Of a stretch of 64,000 nt of DNA, positions 56,984-64,000 are shown one piece after another. Location of the stretch: positions 1,612,001-1,676,000 of the forward strand of contig NZ_CP049866.1 in assembly GCF_011300215.1 (NCBI RefSeq). The letters run 5' to 3'. The DNA comes from Nocardioides piscis. Its GTDB lineage: Bacteria; Actinomycetota; Actinomycetes; Propionibacteriales; Nocardioidaceae. Within the stretch, counting starts at the first letter, position 1. Each line of letters starts with the position of its first letter. The position numbers were made by a program, and so were the translations under genes. The notes beneath the pieces are model-generated. The model did no database searches, had not been told where the DNA came from, and was given only the letters and a program-made list of their open reading frames with translations.

Positions 56984-58375
56984 GTGCGCTCGGCACACAC
57001 CGTCGCCCAGGTCCGCGCGAGCGAGGCCGACCTGATGCGCGACCTCCCCGAGGGTGCGCTGATGCAGCGGGCCGCGGCGGGGTTGGCCCACGCGATCCTC
57101 GACCTGCTCGGTGGCGGCTACGGCCGTCGGGTCCTCGTGCTCGCCGGGGTCGGTGACAACGCCGGAGACGCGTTGTACGCCGCCGCGACGCTGTGCCGTC
57201 GCGGCTCGGCCGTCGACGTGCTGGTCCTGGGCCCGCACACTCATCAGGCCGGGCTGGCAGCCCTGCTGGCGGCCGGCGGTCGCCTGATCGACTCGGTCGA
57301 CTCGGTCGCGGTCGCGGTCGCGGACTACGACGTCGTCGTCGACGGCATCGTCGGGATCGGCGGCAGGCCGGGCCTGCGGAGCGAGGCGACCGCAGCGCTG
57401 GCGGCGCTGGCGGGCGTGCCGGTCGTTGCGGTCGACGTGCCGTCGGGTGTCGACGTCGACACCGGTGAGGTGGACGGCGCGCACGTGGTCGCCGACCTGA
57501 CCGTCACCTTCGGCACCCACAAGGTGGCCCACCTCGTCGACCCGGCGGCATCGGCCTGCGGCGCCGTCCACCTCGTCGACATCGGTCTCGACCTCCCCGT
57601 TGCCGCTGTCGAGGCGCTGCAGCCGGGTGAGGTTGCAGCGCTCCTGCCCCGGCCCGACGGCGCCGACCACAAGTACACCCGAGGCGTGGTCGGCATCAGG
57701 GCGGGCAGCAACACCTATCCCGGGGCGGCGCTGCTGTGCGTGGCCGGCGCCTCGGCCGGCGTCGCCGGGATGATCCGCTTCGTCGGCTCCGATGCCGTCG
57801 CCGACCGGGTCCGGACCGTCCACCCGGAGGTCGTCGGACCCGGCCGGGTGCAGGCCTGGGTGGTCGGGCCGGGGGCCGATGACGGTGCGGCAGGCACCCT
57901 GCGCGAGGCACTGGCCGACGGGGTCCCGGTGGTCGTCGACGCGGACGCGCTGGCCGCGGTCGACGGGCCCCTCGGCGTCCCCGCGGTCCTGACTCCGCAC
58001 GCCGGTGAGCTCGCCGCGATGCTGGGAGTCGAGCGCGCGCAGGTCGAGCAGCGGAGCCTGCACCACGCACGTCTCGCCGCGGCCAGGTTCGATGCCGTCG
58101 TGCTGCTCAAGGGTCGCCATACGCTCGTCGCGCGGCCCGGAGGAGACGTCCGGGTGACCACCACCGGTGTGCCCTGGCTCGCCACCGCGGGGGCCGGGGA
58201 CGTGCTCGCCGGACTCATCGGGTCGCTGCTCGCGACCGGGTTGTCACCGTGGGACGCCGCCTCCGTCGGCTCGTGGGTCCACGGTGCAGCGGCCACGCGG
58301 GCGTCGGCCGGCGGGCCGATCGTGGCAGGAGACGTGGCTCACGCGTTGCGAGGGATCCTGCGCGAGATCCACTGA
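56984..58375 (+). CDS. nnrD: bifunctional NAD(P)HX epimerase/dehydratase
   Basis: 463 residues. The N-terminal YjeF-type epimerase domain (about 1-205) has GVGDNAGDALYAA in place of the usual GNNGGDG loop. The C-terminal ADP- or ATP-dependent dehydratase domain (about 215-463) has VDADALAAV, LTPHAGELAAML, VLLKGRHTLVA and TAGAGDVLAGLIG. Together they repair hydrated NAD(P)H. GTG start 2 bases after acpS; alr follows. Confidence 0.94.
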   Translation: MRSAHTVAQVRASEADLMRDLPEGALMQRAAAGLAHAILDLLGGGYGRRVLVLAGVGDNAGDALYAAATLCRRGSAVDVLVLGPHTHQAGLAALLAAGGRLIDSVDSVAVAVADYDVVVDGIVGIGGRPGLRSEATAALAALAGVPVVAVDVPSGVDVDTGEVDGAHVVADLTVTFGTHKVAHLVDPAASACGAVHLVDIGLDLPVAAVEALQPGEVAALLPRPDGADHKYTRGVVGIRAGSNTYPGAALLCVAGASAGVAGMIRFVGSDAVADRVRTVHPEVVGPGRVQAWVVGPGADDGAAGTLREALADGVPVVVDADALAAVDGPLGVPAVLTPHAGELAAMLGVERAQVEQRSLHHARLAAARFDAVVLLKGRHTLVARPGGDVRVTTTGVPWLATAGAGDVLAGLIGSLLATGLSPWDAASVGSWVHGAAATRASAGGPIVAGDVAHALRGILREIH

Positions 58376-58396
58376 CCGGTGGAAGAATCAACCGCC

Positions 58397-59530
58397 ATGA
58401 CGTCGACCGGATCCACGCGCGCGGAGATCGTGGTCGACCTCGGGGCCATCCGGCACAACGTCCGTCGACTTCGCGAGCTCGTCGGCCCGGGGGTCGCCAT
58501 GATGACCGTGGTCAAGGCTGACGGCTATGGGCACGGCATGGTCGAGGCGGCCCGGGCAGCGCGGCAGGGCGGCGCCGACTGGCTCGGTGTCGCGACCCTG
58601 GACGAGGCCCTCGACCTGAGAGCCGCCGGTGACACCGGCCCGGTGCTGTGCTGGCTCGCCGTGCCCGGCGAGGACTACGCCCTGGCCGTGGCGGCCGGTA
58701 TCGACGTCACCGCCTACACCGTCGAGGAGCTCGACGAGATCGCGGCATGCGGCCCCAGCGCGCGGGTCCAGCTCAAGGTCGACACCGGTCTCTCGCGCGG
58801 AGGAGCGGTCCGTGCCGACTGGGACGACGTCTTCGGCCACGCCGCGCGTCTCGAGCAGGCCGGCCGGCTGGACGTCACCGGGATCTGGTCGCACTTCGTC
58901 GCGAGCGACGAACCCGACCACCCGGCCAACGACGCACAGGAGGCCGCCTTCCGCGAAGCGGTCGCCCTCGCCGAGAAGATGGGCATGCGTCCTGAGCTTC
59001 GCCACCTGGCCAACTCGGCTGCCGCCGTCCTGCGCCCGTCCGCGAGGTTCAACCTCGTGCGCTGCGGCATCGCGTCCTACGGGCTGGACCCTGCGCCGGG
59101 GCACACTCCCGACCTGGGGCTGGTGCCGGCGATGACCCTGCGCGCCCGGCTCGCCATGAGCAAGCCGATCAGTGCCGGCGACGGGGTCTCCTACGGGCAC
59201 ACCTGGGTGGCAGACCGCGACACGACTGTCGGTCTGGTCCCTGCGGGGTATGCCGATGGCATCCCGCGGGCCGCGAGCAACATCGCCACGGTGTGGTCTG
59301 CCGGCCGGCTCCGGCCGATCCGCGGCCGCGTCTGCATGGACCAGTTCGTGATCGACCTCGACGGCGACCTTCCCCCCGCCGGCACCGAGGTCGTGCTCTT
59401 CGGGCCCGGTGACAGGGGAGAGCCCACGGCCCAGGACTGGGCCGACGCCCTCGACACCATCACCTACGAGATCGTGACCCGGGTCGGCGGCCGACTGGTC
59501 ACGACCCATGTCGACGAGGAGCAGTCATGA
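58397..59530 (+). CDS. alr: alanine racemase
   Basis: 377 residues from ATG 58397; a GTG at 58379 would add six. PLP-enzyme supplying D-alanine for peptidoglycan. The PLP lysine is in MTVVKADGYGHG (about residue 38), the catalytic Tyr in SYGHTWVADRD, and the C-terminal RVCMDQFVIDL motif is present. It shares its last bases with the next gene (ATGA). Confidence 0.96.
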   Translation: MTSTGSTRAEIVVDLGAIRHNVRRLRELVGPGVAMMTVVKADGYGHGMVEAARAARQGGADWLGVATLDEALDLRAAGDTGPVLCWLAVPGEDYALAVAAGIDVTAYTVEELDEIAACGPSARVQLKVDTGLSRGGAVRADWDDVFGHAARLEQAGRLDVTGIWSHFVASDEPDHPANDAQEAAFREAVALAEKMGMRPELRHLANSAAAVLRPSARFNLVRCGIASYGLDPAPGHTPDLGLVPAMTLRARLAMSKPISAGDGVSYGHTWVADRDTTVGLVPAGYADGIPRAASNIATVWSAGRLRPIRGRVCMDQFVIDLDGDLPPAGTEVVLFGPGDRGEPTAQDWADALDTITYEIVTRVGGRLVTTHVDEEQS

Positions 59531-60567
59531 GCGTCGGACGCAAGATCATGGGCGCCGCCGCCGGCGCAGCGGGCCTTGCAGCGGCCGGGGCTGCCGTCGG
59601 TGTCTCCCACCGTCACCGGGTGCTCGCCGACAGGGGCGCCGGTGACCGGACTCCGTTCGGTTCGCTGCACAGCGCGCCCCAGCACGTGATCACCGACGAC
59701 GGGACAGACCTGCACGCCGAGATCGACGAGGCCGAGAGCGAGCTGACCATGGTCTTCGCCCACGGCTACTCCCTCAACCTCGACAGCTGGCACTTCCAGC
59801 GGGCCGGATATCGGGGGCTGGTGCGCACGGTGTTCTACGACCAGCGCTCGCACGGTCGCTCGATGCGCTCGTCCGAGGACCTGGCGACGATCGAGCAGCT
59901 CGGACACGACCTGCGCCAGGTGATCGAGCAGACGTCGCCCGGACCGTGCGTCCTCGTCGGGCACTCCATGGGCGGGATGAGCATCATCTCGCTCGCCGAG
60001 CAGCACCCTGAGCTGTTCGGCGACAAGGTGGTCGGGGTGGCGCTCATCGCCACCACCGCCGGCGGTCTCGACCCCGGCCGGATCCTCTTCCCCATGCTGC
60101 CCCTGGGCATGGGTGGTCGCGTGATCGGGCGGACGGTGCGCACCCTCGACCGGGGTCACCTCGTCGTCGACCTGCTCCGTCAGTGGGGCCGGGCCGTGGC
60201 CGACACGGTCACCGACCGCTACGCCTTCGGCGGCGACGTGCCCAAGCACTACGTCGACTTCGTCTTCGACATGCTCAACGCCACCCCGTTCGCCGTCGTC
60301 GCCGACTTCTATCCGGCGTTCGCGAGCCTGGACAAGTTCGACCACCTCGAGGTGCTCGGTCAGGTGCCGACGGCAGTCATCTGCGGGACCGAGGACAAGA
60401 TCACCACCATCGACCACGCCCGCAAGCTCCACACCAAGATCCCCGGTTCGAGCCTGCTGGAGTGCGAGGGCGCCGGCCACATGGTCATCCTCGAACGTCA
60501 CGTCGAGGTCAACGCCGAGCTCGACGACCTGATCGCGCTGGCCCACGCCCGGCTCGAGGCCTCGTGA
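59527..60567 (+). CDS. alpha/beta hydrolase
   Basis: 346 residues. An N-terminal Ala/Gly-rich hydrophobic stretch (about 9-26) may be a membrane anchor or signal. Oxyanion HGYSLN, nucleophile Ser in GHSMGGMS, acid Asp in CGTEDKITTIDHA and His in GAGHMVILE form the catalytic triad. The substrate is unknown. ATGA overlap with alr and GTGA with the next gene, so it is part of the alr-tsa operon, as often in actinobacteria. Confidence 0.9.
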   Translation: MSVGRKIMGAAAGAAGLAAAGAAVGVSHRHRVLADRGAGDRTPFGSLHSAPQHVITDDGTDLHAEIDEAESELTMVFAHGYSLNLDSWHFQRAGYRGLVRTVFYDQRSHGRSMRSSEDLATIEQLGHDLRQVIEQTSPGPCVLVGHSMGGMSIISLAEQHPELFGDKVVGVALIATTAGGLDPGRILFPMLPLGMGGRVIGRTVRTLDRGHLVVDLLRQWGRAVADTVTDRYAFGGDVPKHYVDFVFDMLNATPFAVVADFYPAFASLDKFDHLEVLGQVPTAVICGTEDKITTIDHARKLHTKIPGSSLLECEGAGHMVILERHVEVNAELDDLIALAHARLEAS

Positions 60568-61502
60568 CGGGACCGGCGACAGTGCAGGCAACGGAGCAGA
60601 CGACGGTCCAGGTGCGCCGGGTCGGCGCCGAGTCGGCCGCAGCGATGCTGGACGTCGTCCTCGCCGCCTTCGCTGCCCGCCCGGTCCTCGACCCGCCGGC
60701 CGATGCGCTCGCGGAGACCACCGAGACCCTCGCCGAGGAGCTGAGTGCTCACGGCGGGCTCCTGGCCACCCTGGACGGCCGGCCCGTGGGTGCCCTCGTC
60801 TTCCGTGACCGCGGCGACACGATGATGCTGCGCAGGTTCGGGGTGGTCCCGTCCGCCCAGGGCCACGGTGTCGCCGGTGCACTGGTGAAGCATGCGGTCG
60901 CGGCGGCCATGGGCTACTGCGAGCTCGAGGTGCTGGCGCGCGAGGAGCTCCCCGAGACCGTCGCCTTCTGGGAGCGGCACGGCTTCTCGCCGGTCGCGAG
61001 CACGTCGCCATACGTCCGTCTGCGACGCGAGCTCCCGACCGCGTGGTCGGCCGCCGACGCCGATGCCATGCGTGAGCTGGGCGAACGGCTGGGTCGGGCC
61101 GTCCGGGCCGGAGACCTGGTGGTGCTGACGGGCGAGCTGGGAGCGGGCAAGACCACGTTCACCCAGGGGCTCGGCCGCGGCCTGCAGGTGCGCGGCGACG
61201 TCACCTCGCCCACCTTCGTGATCTCGCGGGTGCATCCGTCCCTGGTCGACGGGCCTGCGCTGGTGCACGTCGACGCCTACCGGCTCGGCGGCGTCGACGA
61301 GCTCGACGACCTCGACCTGGACACCTCGCTCGACGAGGCGGTCACCGTCGTCGAGTGGGGCGCCGGGCTGGCCGAGGGGCTGAGCGAGTCGCGGCTCGAG
61401 GTCACCATCGAGCGGGCCCTCGCGGACGACGCGACGTCCGGTCCGGCCGGCGCCGGGCTCGACCACCGGGTGGTCCGCATCCGCCGTACGGTCGCTGGAT
61501 AG
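60564..61502 (+). CDS. tsaE: GNAT acetyltransferase-TsaE fusion
   Basis: 312 residues. N-terminal GNAT fold (about 10-155): [20 protein letters not shown] is the acetyl-CoA-binding motif and WERHGFSPV the C-terminal one. The C-terminal TsaE ATPase (about 165-312) has [16 protein letters not shown] (P-loop), SPTFVIS and [11 protein letters not shown]. TsaE supports N6-threonylcarbamoyl-adenosine formation at tRNA A37 with TsaB and TsaD, both encoded next. GTG 60564 overlaps the hydrolase stop. The GNAT substrate is unknown. Confidence 0.92.
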   Translation: MTGPATVQATEQTTVQVRRVGAESAAAMLDVVLAAFAARPVLDPPADALAETTETLAEELSAHGGLLATLDGRPVGALVFRDRGDTMMLRRFGVVPSAQGHGVAGALVKHAVAAAMGYCELEVLAREELPETVAFWERHGFSPVASTSPYVRLRRELPTAWSAADADAMRELGERLGRAVRAGDLVVLTGELGAGKTTFTQGLGRGLQVRGDVTSPTFVISRVHPSLVDGPALVHVDAYRLGGVDELDDLDLDTSLDEAVTVVEWGAGLAEGLSESRLEVTIERALADDATSGPAGAGLDHRVVRIRRTVAG

Positions 61503-61512
61503 CCTCGCCCTC

Positions 61513-62160
61513 GTGCTCCTCTCGTTCGACACCGCCACCGACCTGGTGAGCGTCGCGCTCCACGACGGCCAGGACGTCGTCGCCGAACGGGCCTCCGAGC
61601 TGGCGATGAAGCACGGTGAGCAGCTGGCTCCCCTGGTCGCAGCCGTGATGGCCGACGCCGGCGTCGTGCGCCAGGACCTCACCGCCATCGCCGTCGGCGT
61701 CGGTCCCGGACCCTTCACCGGCCTGCGGGTCGGCCTGGTCACGGCGCGCACGCTGGGCTTCGTGCTCGAGATCCCGATCTATGGGGTGTGCTCGCTCGAC
61801 GTCCTGGCGGTCGAGGCCGTCGAGACCGGTGCCGTGACGGGCGAGCTCCTGGTGGCCACGGACGCTCGTCGCAAGGAGGTCTACCTCGCGGCGTACGACG
61901 ACCAGGGTCGTCGCCTCGACGGTCCCGTGGTGGCGCGGCCGGCCGACGTGGCGAGCGGACTGCCCGTGGCAGGCCAGGGGGCACGGCTCTATCCCGAGCA
62001 CTTCCCCCACGCCGTCGACCCGCTCCGACCGAGCGCGGGCTGGCTCGCACGCGTGGTCGCGGACGAGCGGGCCGAGCTGCTGGATCCCGAACCGCTCTAT
62101 CTCCGTCGTCCGGACGCTGTGGCCAACGCGCCGCGCAAGCCGGTCCTGCCCGGCCCATGA
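61513..62160 (+). CDS. tsaB: tRNA threonylcarbamoyladenosine biosynthesis protein TsaB
   Basis: 215 residues. ASKHA fold: [15 protein letters not shown] at the N-terminus and [23 protein letters not shown] in the middle. It scaffolds TsaD. GTG start preceded by TAGCCT ending 7 bases before, again without Shine-Dalgarno. ATGA overlap with the acetyltransferase gene. Confidence 0.95.
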   Translation: MLLSFDTATDLVSVALHDGQDVVAERASELAMKHGEQLAPLVAAVMADAGVVRQDLTAIAVGVGPGPFTGLRVGLVTARTLGFVLEIPIYGVCSLDVLAVEAVETGAVTGELLVATDARRKEVYLAAYDDQGRRLDGPVVARPADVASGLPVAGQGARLYPEHFPHAVDPLRPSAGWLARVVADERAELLDPEPLYLRRPDAVANAPRKPVLPGP

Positions 62161-62621
62161 TCCGCCTCGCCGTCGCCAGCGACCTGCCCGACGTCGAGCG
62201 GCTCGACGCCGAGCTCTTCGGCGCCGACGCCTGGTCGCGAGCGGCCCTGCTGGGCGAGCTCGACGGCCCCGGCCGGCGGTTCATCGTCGACGCCCCTGAC
62301 GAGGGCGGGCTGCGCGGCTATGCCGTCTCGATGTCCCTGGGCGACACCGCCGACCTGCTGCGGATCGCGGTGCGTCGGGGCGACCAGCGCGCGGGGGTGG
62401 CCACCGCCCTGGTGGAGGACCTGGTTGCCCATCCGGGCGAGGCCGACCGGATGCTGCTGGAGGTGAGCTCGGCCAATCGCGCCGCGGTCGCGTTCTACGC
62501 CCGCCTGGGCTTCAGCCAGATCGACGTCCGGCCGCGCTACTACCGCGACGGGTCCGACGCGCTCGTGATGCGACGGTCGCTCGTCGCAGGGTGCGGCGGA
62601 TCAGGGAGGATGCGCACATGA
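62157..62621 (+). CDS. rimI: GNAT acetyltransferase, RimI-like
   Basis: 154 residues. GNAT motifs: [19 protein letters not shown] and [23 protein letters not shown], followed by [14 protein letters not shown], the RimI-like end. RimI acetylates N-terminal residues of S18 or other proteins; its gene commonly lies between tsaB and tsaD. ATGA overlaps at both ends. Confidence 0.9.
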   Translation: MIRLAVASDLPDVERLDAELFGADAWSRAALLGELDGPGRRFIVDAPDEGGLRGYAVSMSLGDTADLLRIAVRRGDQRAGVATALVEDLVAHPGEADRMLLEVSSANRAAVAFYARLGFSQIDVRPRYYRDGSDALVMRRSLVAGCGGSGRMRT

Positions 62622-63663
62622 CCGACCAACCGCTGGTGCTCGGGATCGAGACGTCGTGCGACGAGACGGGTGTCGGCATCGTCCGGGGGCACACGCTGCT
62701 GGCCGACGCCGTGGCGAGCAGCGTCGACGAGCACGCGCGCTTCGGCGGGGTCGTGCCGGAGGTCGCCAGCCGCGCCCACCTGGAAGCGATGGTCCCCACC
62801 ATCGAGCGGGCCTGCGAGACCGCCGGCATCGCGCTGCGTGACGTCGACGCGATCGCAGTGACCTCGGGTCCCGGCCTGGCTGGCGCCCTGCTCGTCGGGG
62901 TGGCGAGCGCGAAGGCCCTGTCGCTGGGCCTGGGCAAGCCGTTGTACGGCGTCAACCACCTGGCGGCACACGTCGCCGTGGACCAGCTGGAGCACGGCCC
63001 GCTGCCCGAGCCGTGCCTGGCGATGCTCGTCTCGGGAGGCCATTCCAGCCTGCTCAAGATCGAGGACGTCACGGTGGGGGTGGAGCCGCTCGGGGCCACC
63101 ATCGACGACGCGGCCGGTGAGGCGTTCGACAAGGTGGCACGACTGCTGGGTCTGCCCTTCCCCGGCGGCCCGCACATCGACCGCGCCGCGGCCAGCGGCA
63201 ACAGCGTGGCCATCGACTTCCCGCGTGGGCTCACCAGCCGCAAGGACCTGGAGCGACACCGGTTCGACTTCTCGTTCTCCGGGCTCAAGACCGCGGTGGC
63301 CCGCTGGGTCGAGACCCAGCAGCGCGCCGGGGTGGCCATCGACGTCGCCGACGTGGCGGCGTCGTTCCAGGAGGCGGTCTGCGACGTGCTGACCCGCAAG
63401 GCCCTCGACGCCGCCACTGCGCATGGCATCGAGGACATCCTGATCGGCGGGGGAGTCGCAGCCAACAGTCGGCTGCGGGCGATGGCGACCGAGCGCGCCG
63501 AGGCTCGGGGGATCCGCGTGCGCGTGCCCCGCCCCGGCCTCTGCACCGACAACGGGGCGATGGTGGCGGCCCTGGGGCCGAGCTCGTGTCACGGGGGCGC
63601 GCCCCGTCCGCGCTCGACCTCCCGGCCGATTCCTCCCAGCCCATCACCACCGTCGTGGCCTGA
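62618..63663 (+). CDS. tsaD: tRNA threonylcarbamoyladenosine transferase TsaD (apparent -1 frameshift near 3' end)
   Basis: 348 residues after restoring one G in the run at 63574-63577 (four G, expected five). The frame holds from [21 protein letters not shown] to MVAALG and then continues in the other frame as AELVSRG and a normal TGA at 63661. Metal-binding HLAAHVA and SGGHSSLL motifs and [11 protein letters not shown] are intact. GGGAGGA precedes the ATG. It is normally essential; the break is probably a sequencing error. Confidence 0.93.
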
Positions 63664-63735
63664 CCCGACCGGTCGTGTGGACCGACGCCATACATTGGCC
63701 CGACATCCGTCATCGACGAGAAGAAGGAGCTCGAG

Positions 63736-64000
63736 ATGCAGCAGGTCAAGGGCGTCGTGGCCCGCGCGAAGGGCCAGCCCGTCACCGTTGAGACGATCAA
63801 CATCCCCGATCCCGGGCCGGGCGAGGCAGTCGTCAAGGTCCAGGCCTGCGGGGTCTGCCACACCGATCTGCACTATCGCGAGGGTGGCATCAACGACGAC
63901 TTCCCGTTCCTGCTGGGACACGAGGCGGCCGGCGTCGTCGAGTCCCTCGGGGAGGGGGTCACCGACCTGGCGGTGGGCGACTTCGTCGTCCTCAACTGGC
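63736..64000 (+). CDS. S-(hydroxymethyl)mycothiol dehydrogenase-like alcohol dehydrogenase (3'-truncated)
   Basis: 88 residues to the window edge. The start [20 protein letters not shown] follows AAGGAG by 6-7 bases. Zinc-dependent medium-chain dehydrogenase motifs are visible: [17 protein letters not shown] and [20 protein letters not shown]. This N-terminus closely matches the actinobacterial mycothiol-dependent formaldehyde dehydrogenase. A TACATT -10-like hexamer lies at 63691-63696. The NAD-binding domain is outside the window, so the assignment rests on the catalytic half. Confidence 0.85.
   Translation, partial: MQQVKGVVARAKGQPVTVETINIPDPGPGEAVVKVQACGVCHTDLHYREGGINDDFPFLLGHEAAGVVESLGEGVTDLAVGDFVVLNW

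Noticed and set aside
57100..57200. Loss of function in the NAD(P)HX epimerase loop (GDNAGDA instead of GNNGGDG)
   Set aside because: I recall GDNGGDA-like versions in actinobacterial homologues; the Asp is kept, so this is probably normal variation.

Overview
The window comes from a high-GC actinobacterium, most likely a Nocardioides-like member of the Nocardioidaceae. Three things point there. The gene order (spc and alpha ribosomal operons, rplM-rpsI-glmM-coaA-glmS-acpS-nnrD-alr-tsaEBD) is actinobacterial. There are signs of mycothiol: a mycothiol-type formaldehyde dehydrogenase at the right edge and a DinB/maleylpyruvate-isomerase-like protein. GTG starts, 1-4 base gene overlaps and apparently leaderless genes are frequent. 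The species call is inference.

Layout. 1-9022: end of the S10 operon and the spc operon (rpsC partial, rplP-rpmC-rpsQ-rplN-rplX-rplE-rpsN-rpsH-rplF-rplR-rpsE-rpmD-rplO), then secY-adk-map behind its own leader. 9023-23798: a block lying between map and infA, which are usually neighbours in actinobacteria. It holds a TerC-family protein behind a manganese (yybP-ykoY) riboswitch, an FHA protein plus a membrane Ser/Thr kinase on the minus strand, a giant Ig-like/fibronectin-III surface protein, and a MoxR ATPase-DUF58-transglutaminase-like trio. 23799-28204: the rest of the ribosomal cluster (infA-rpmJ-rpsM-rpsK-rpsD-rpoA-rplQ), with several strong leader hairpins. 28239-36070: PfkB kinase, an autoregulated-looking ArsR operon, a secreted P-domain/TSP3 protein, truA, an RsmC-like methyltransferase, a lipoprotein-like sortase and an ABC-F ATPase. 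36074-45251: a LIV-type ABC importer, a PucR regulator flanked by two LivG paralogues, and an acyl-CoA dehydrogenase pair. 45347-50715: HtrA-like protease, citrate synthase, a membrane protein and a two-component system. 50736-64000: rplM-rpsI, amino-sugar synthesis (glmM, glmS), coaA, acpS, nnrD, alr, and the t6A genes including a GNAT-TsaE fusion.

Seven -1 frameshifts, each placed in or next to a short G or C run, break five genes, including rpsD and tsaD, which should be essential. I read these as homopolymer under-calls in the assembly and annotate the genes as intact.

No gene-free stretch exceeds 300 bases. I saw no tRNA, rRNA, CRISPR array or insertion sequence. The most system-like element is the kinase/FHA + giant surface protein + MoxR/DUF58/transglutaminase-like block. 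Its transglutaminase-like domain lacks the catalytic Cys and His, so it may be a structural pseudoenzyme.
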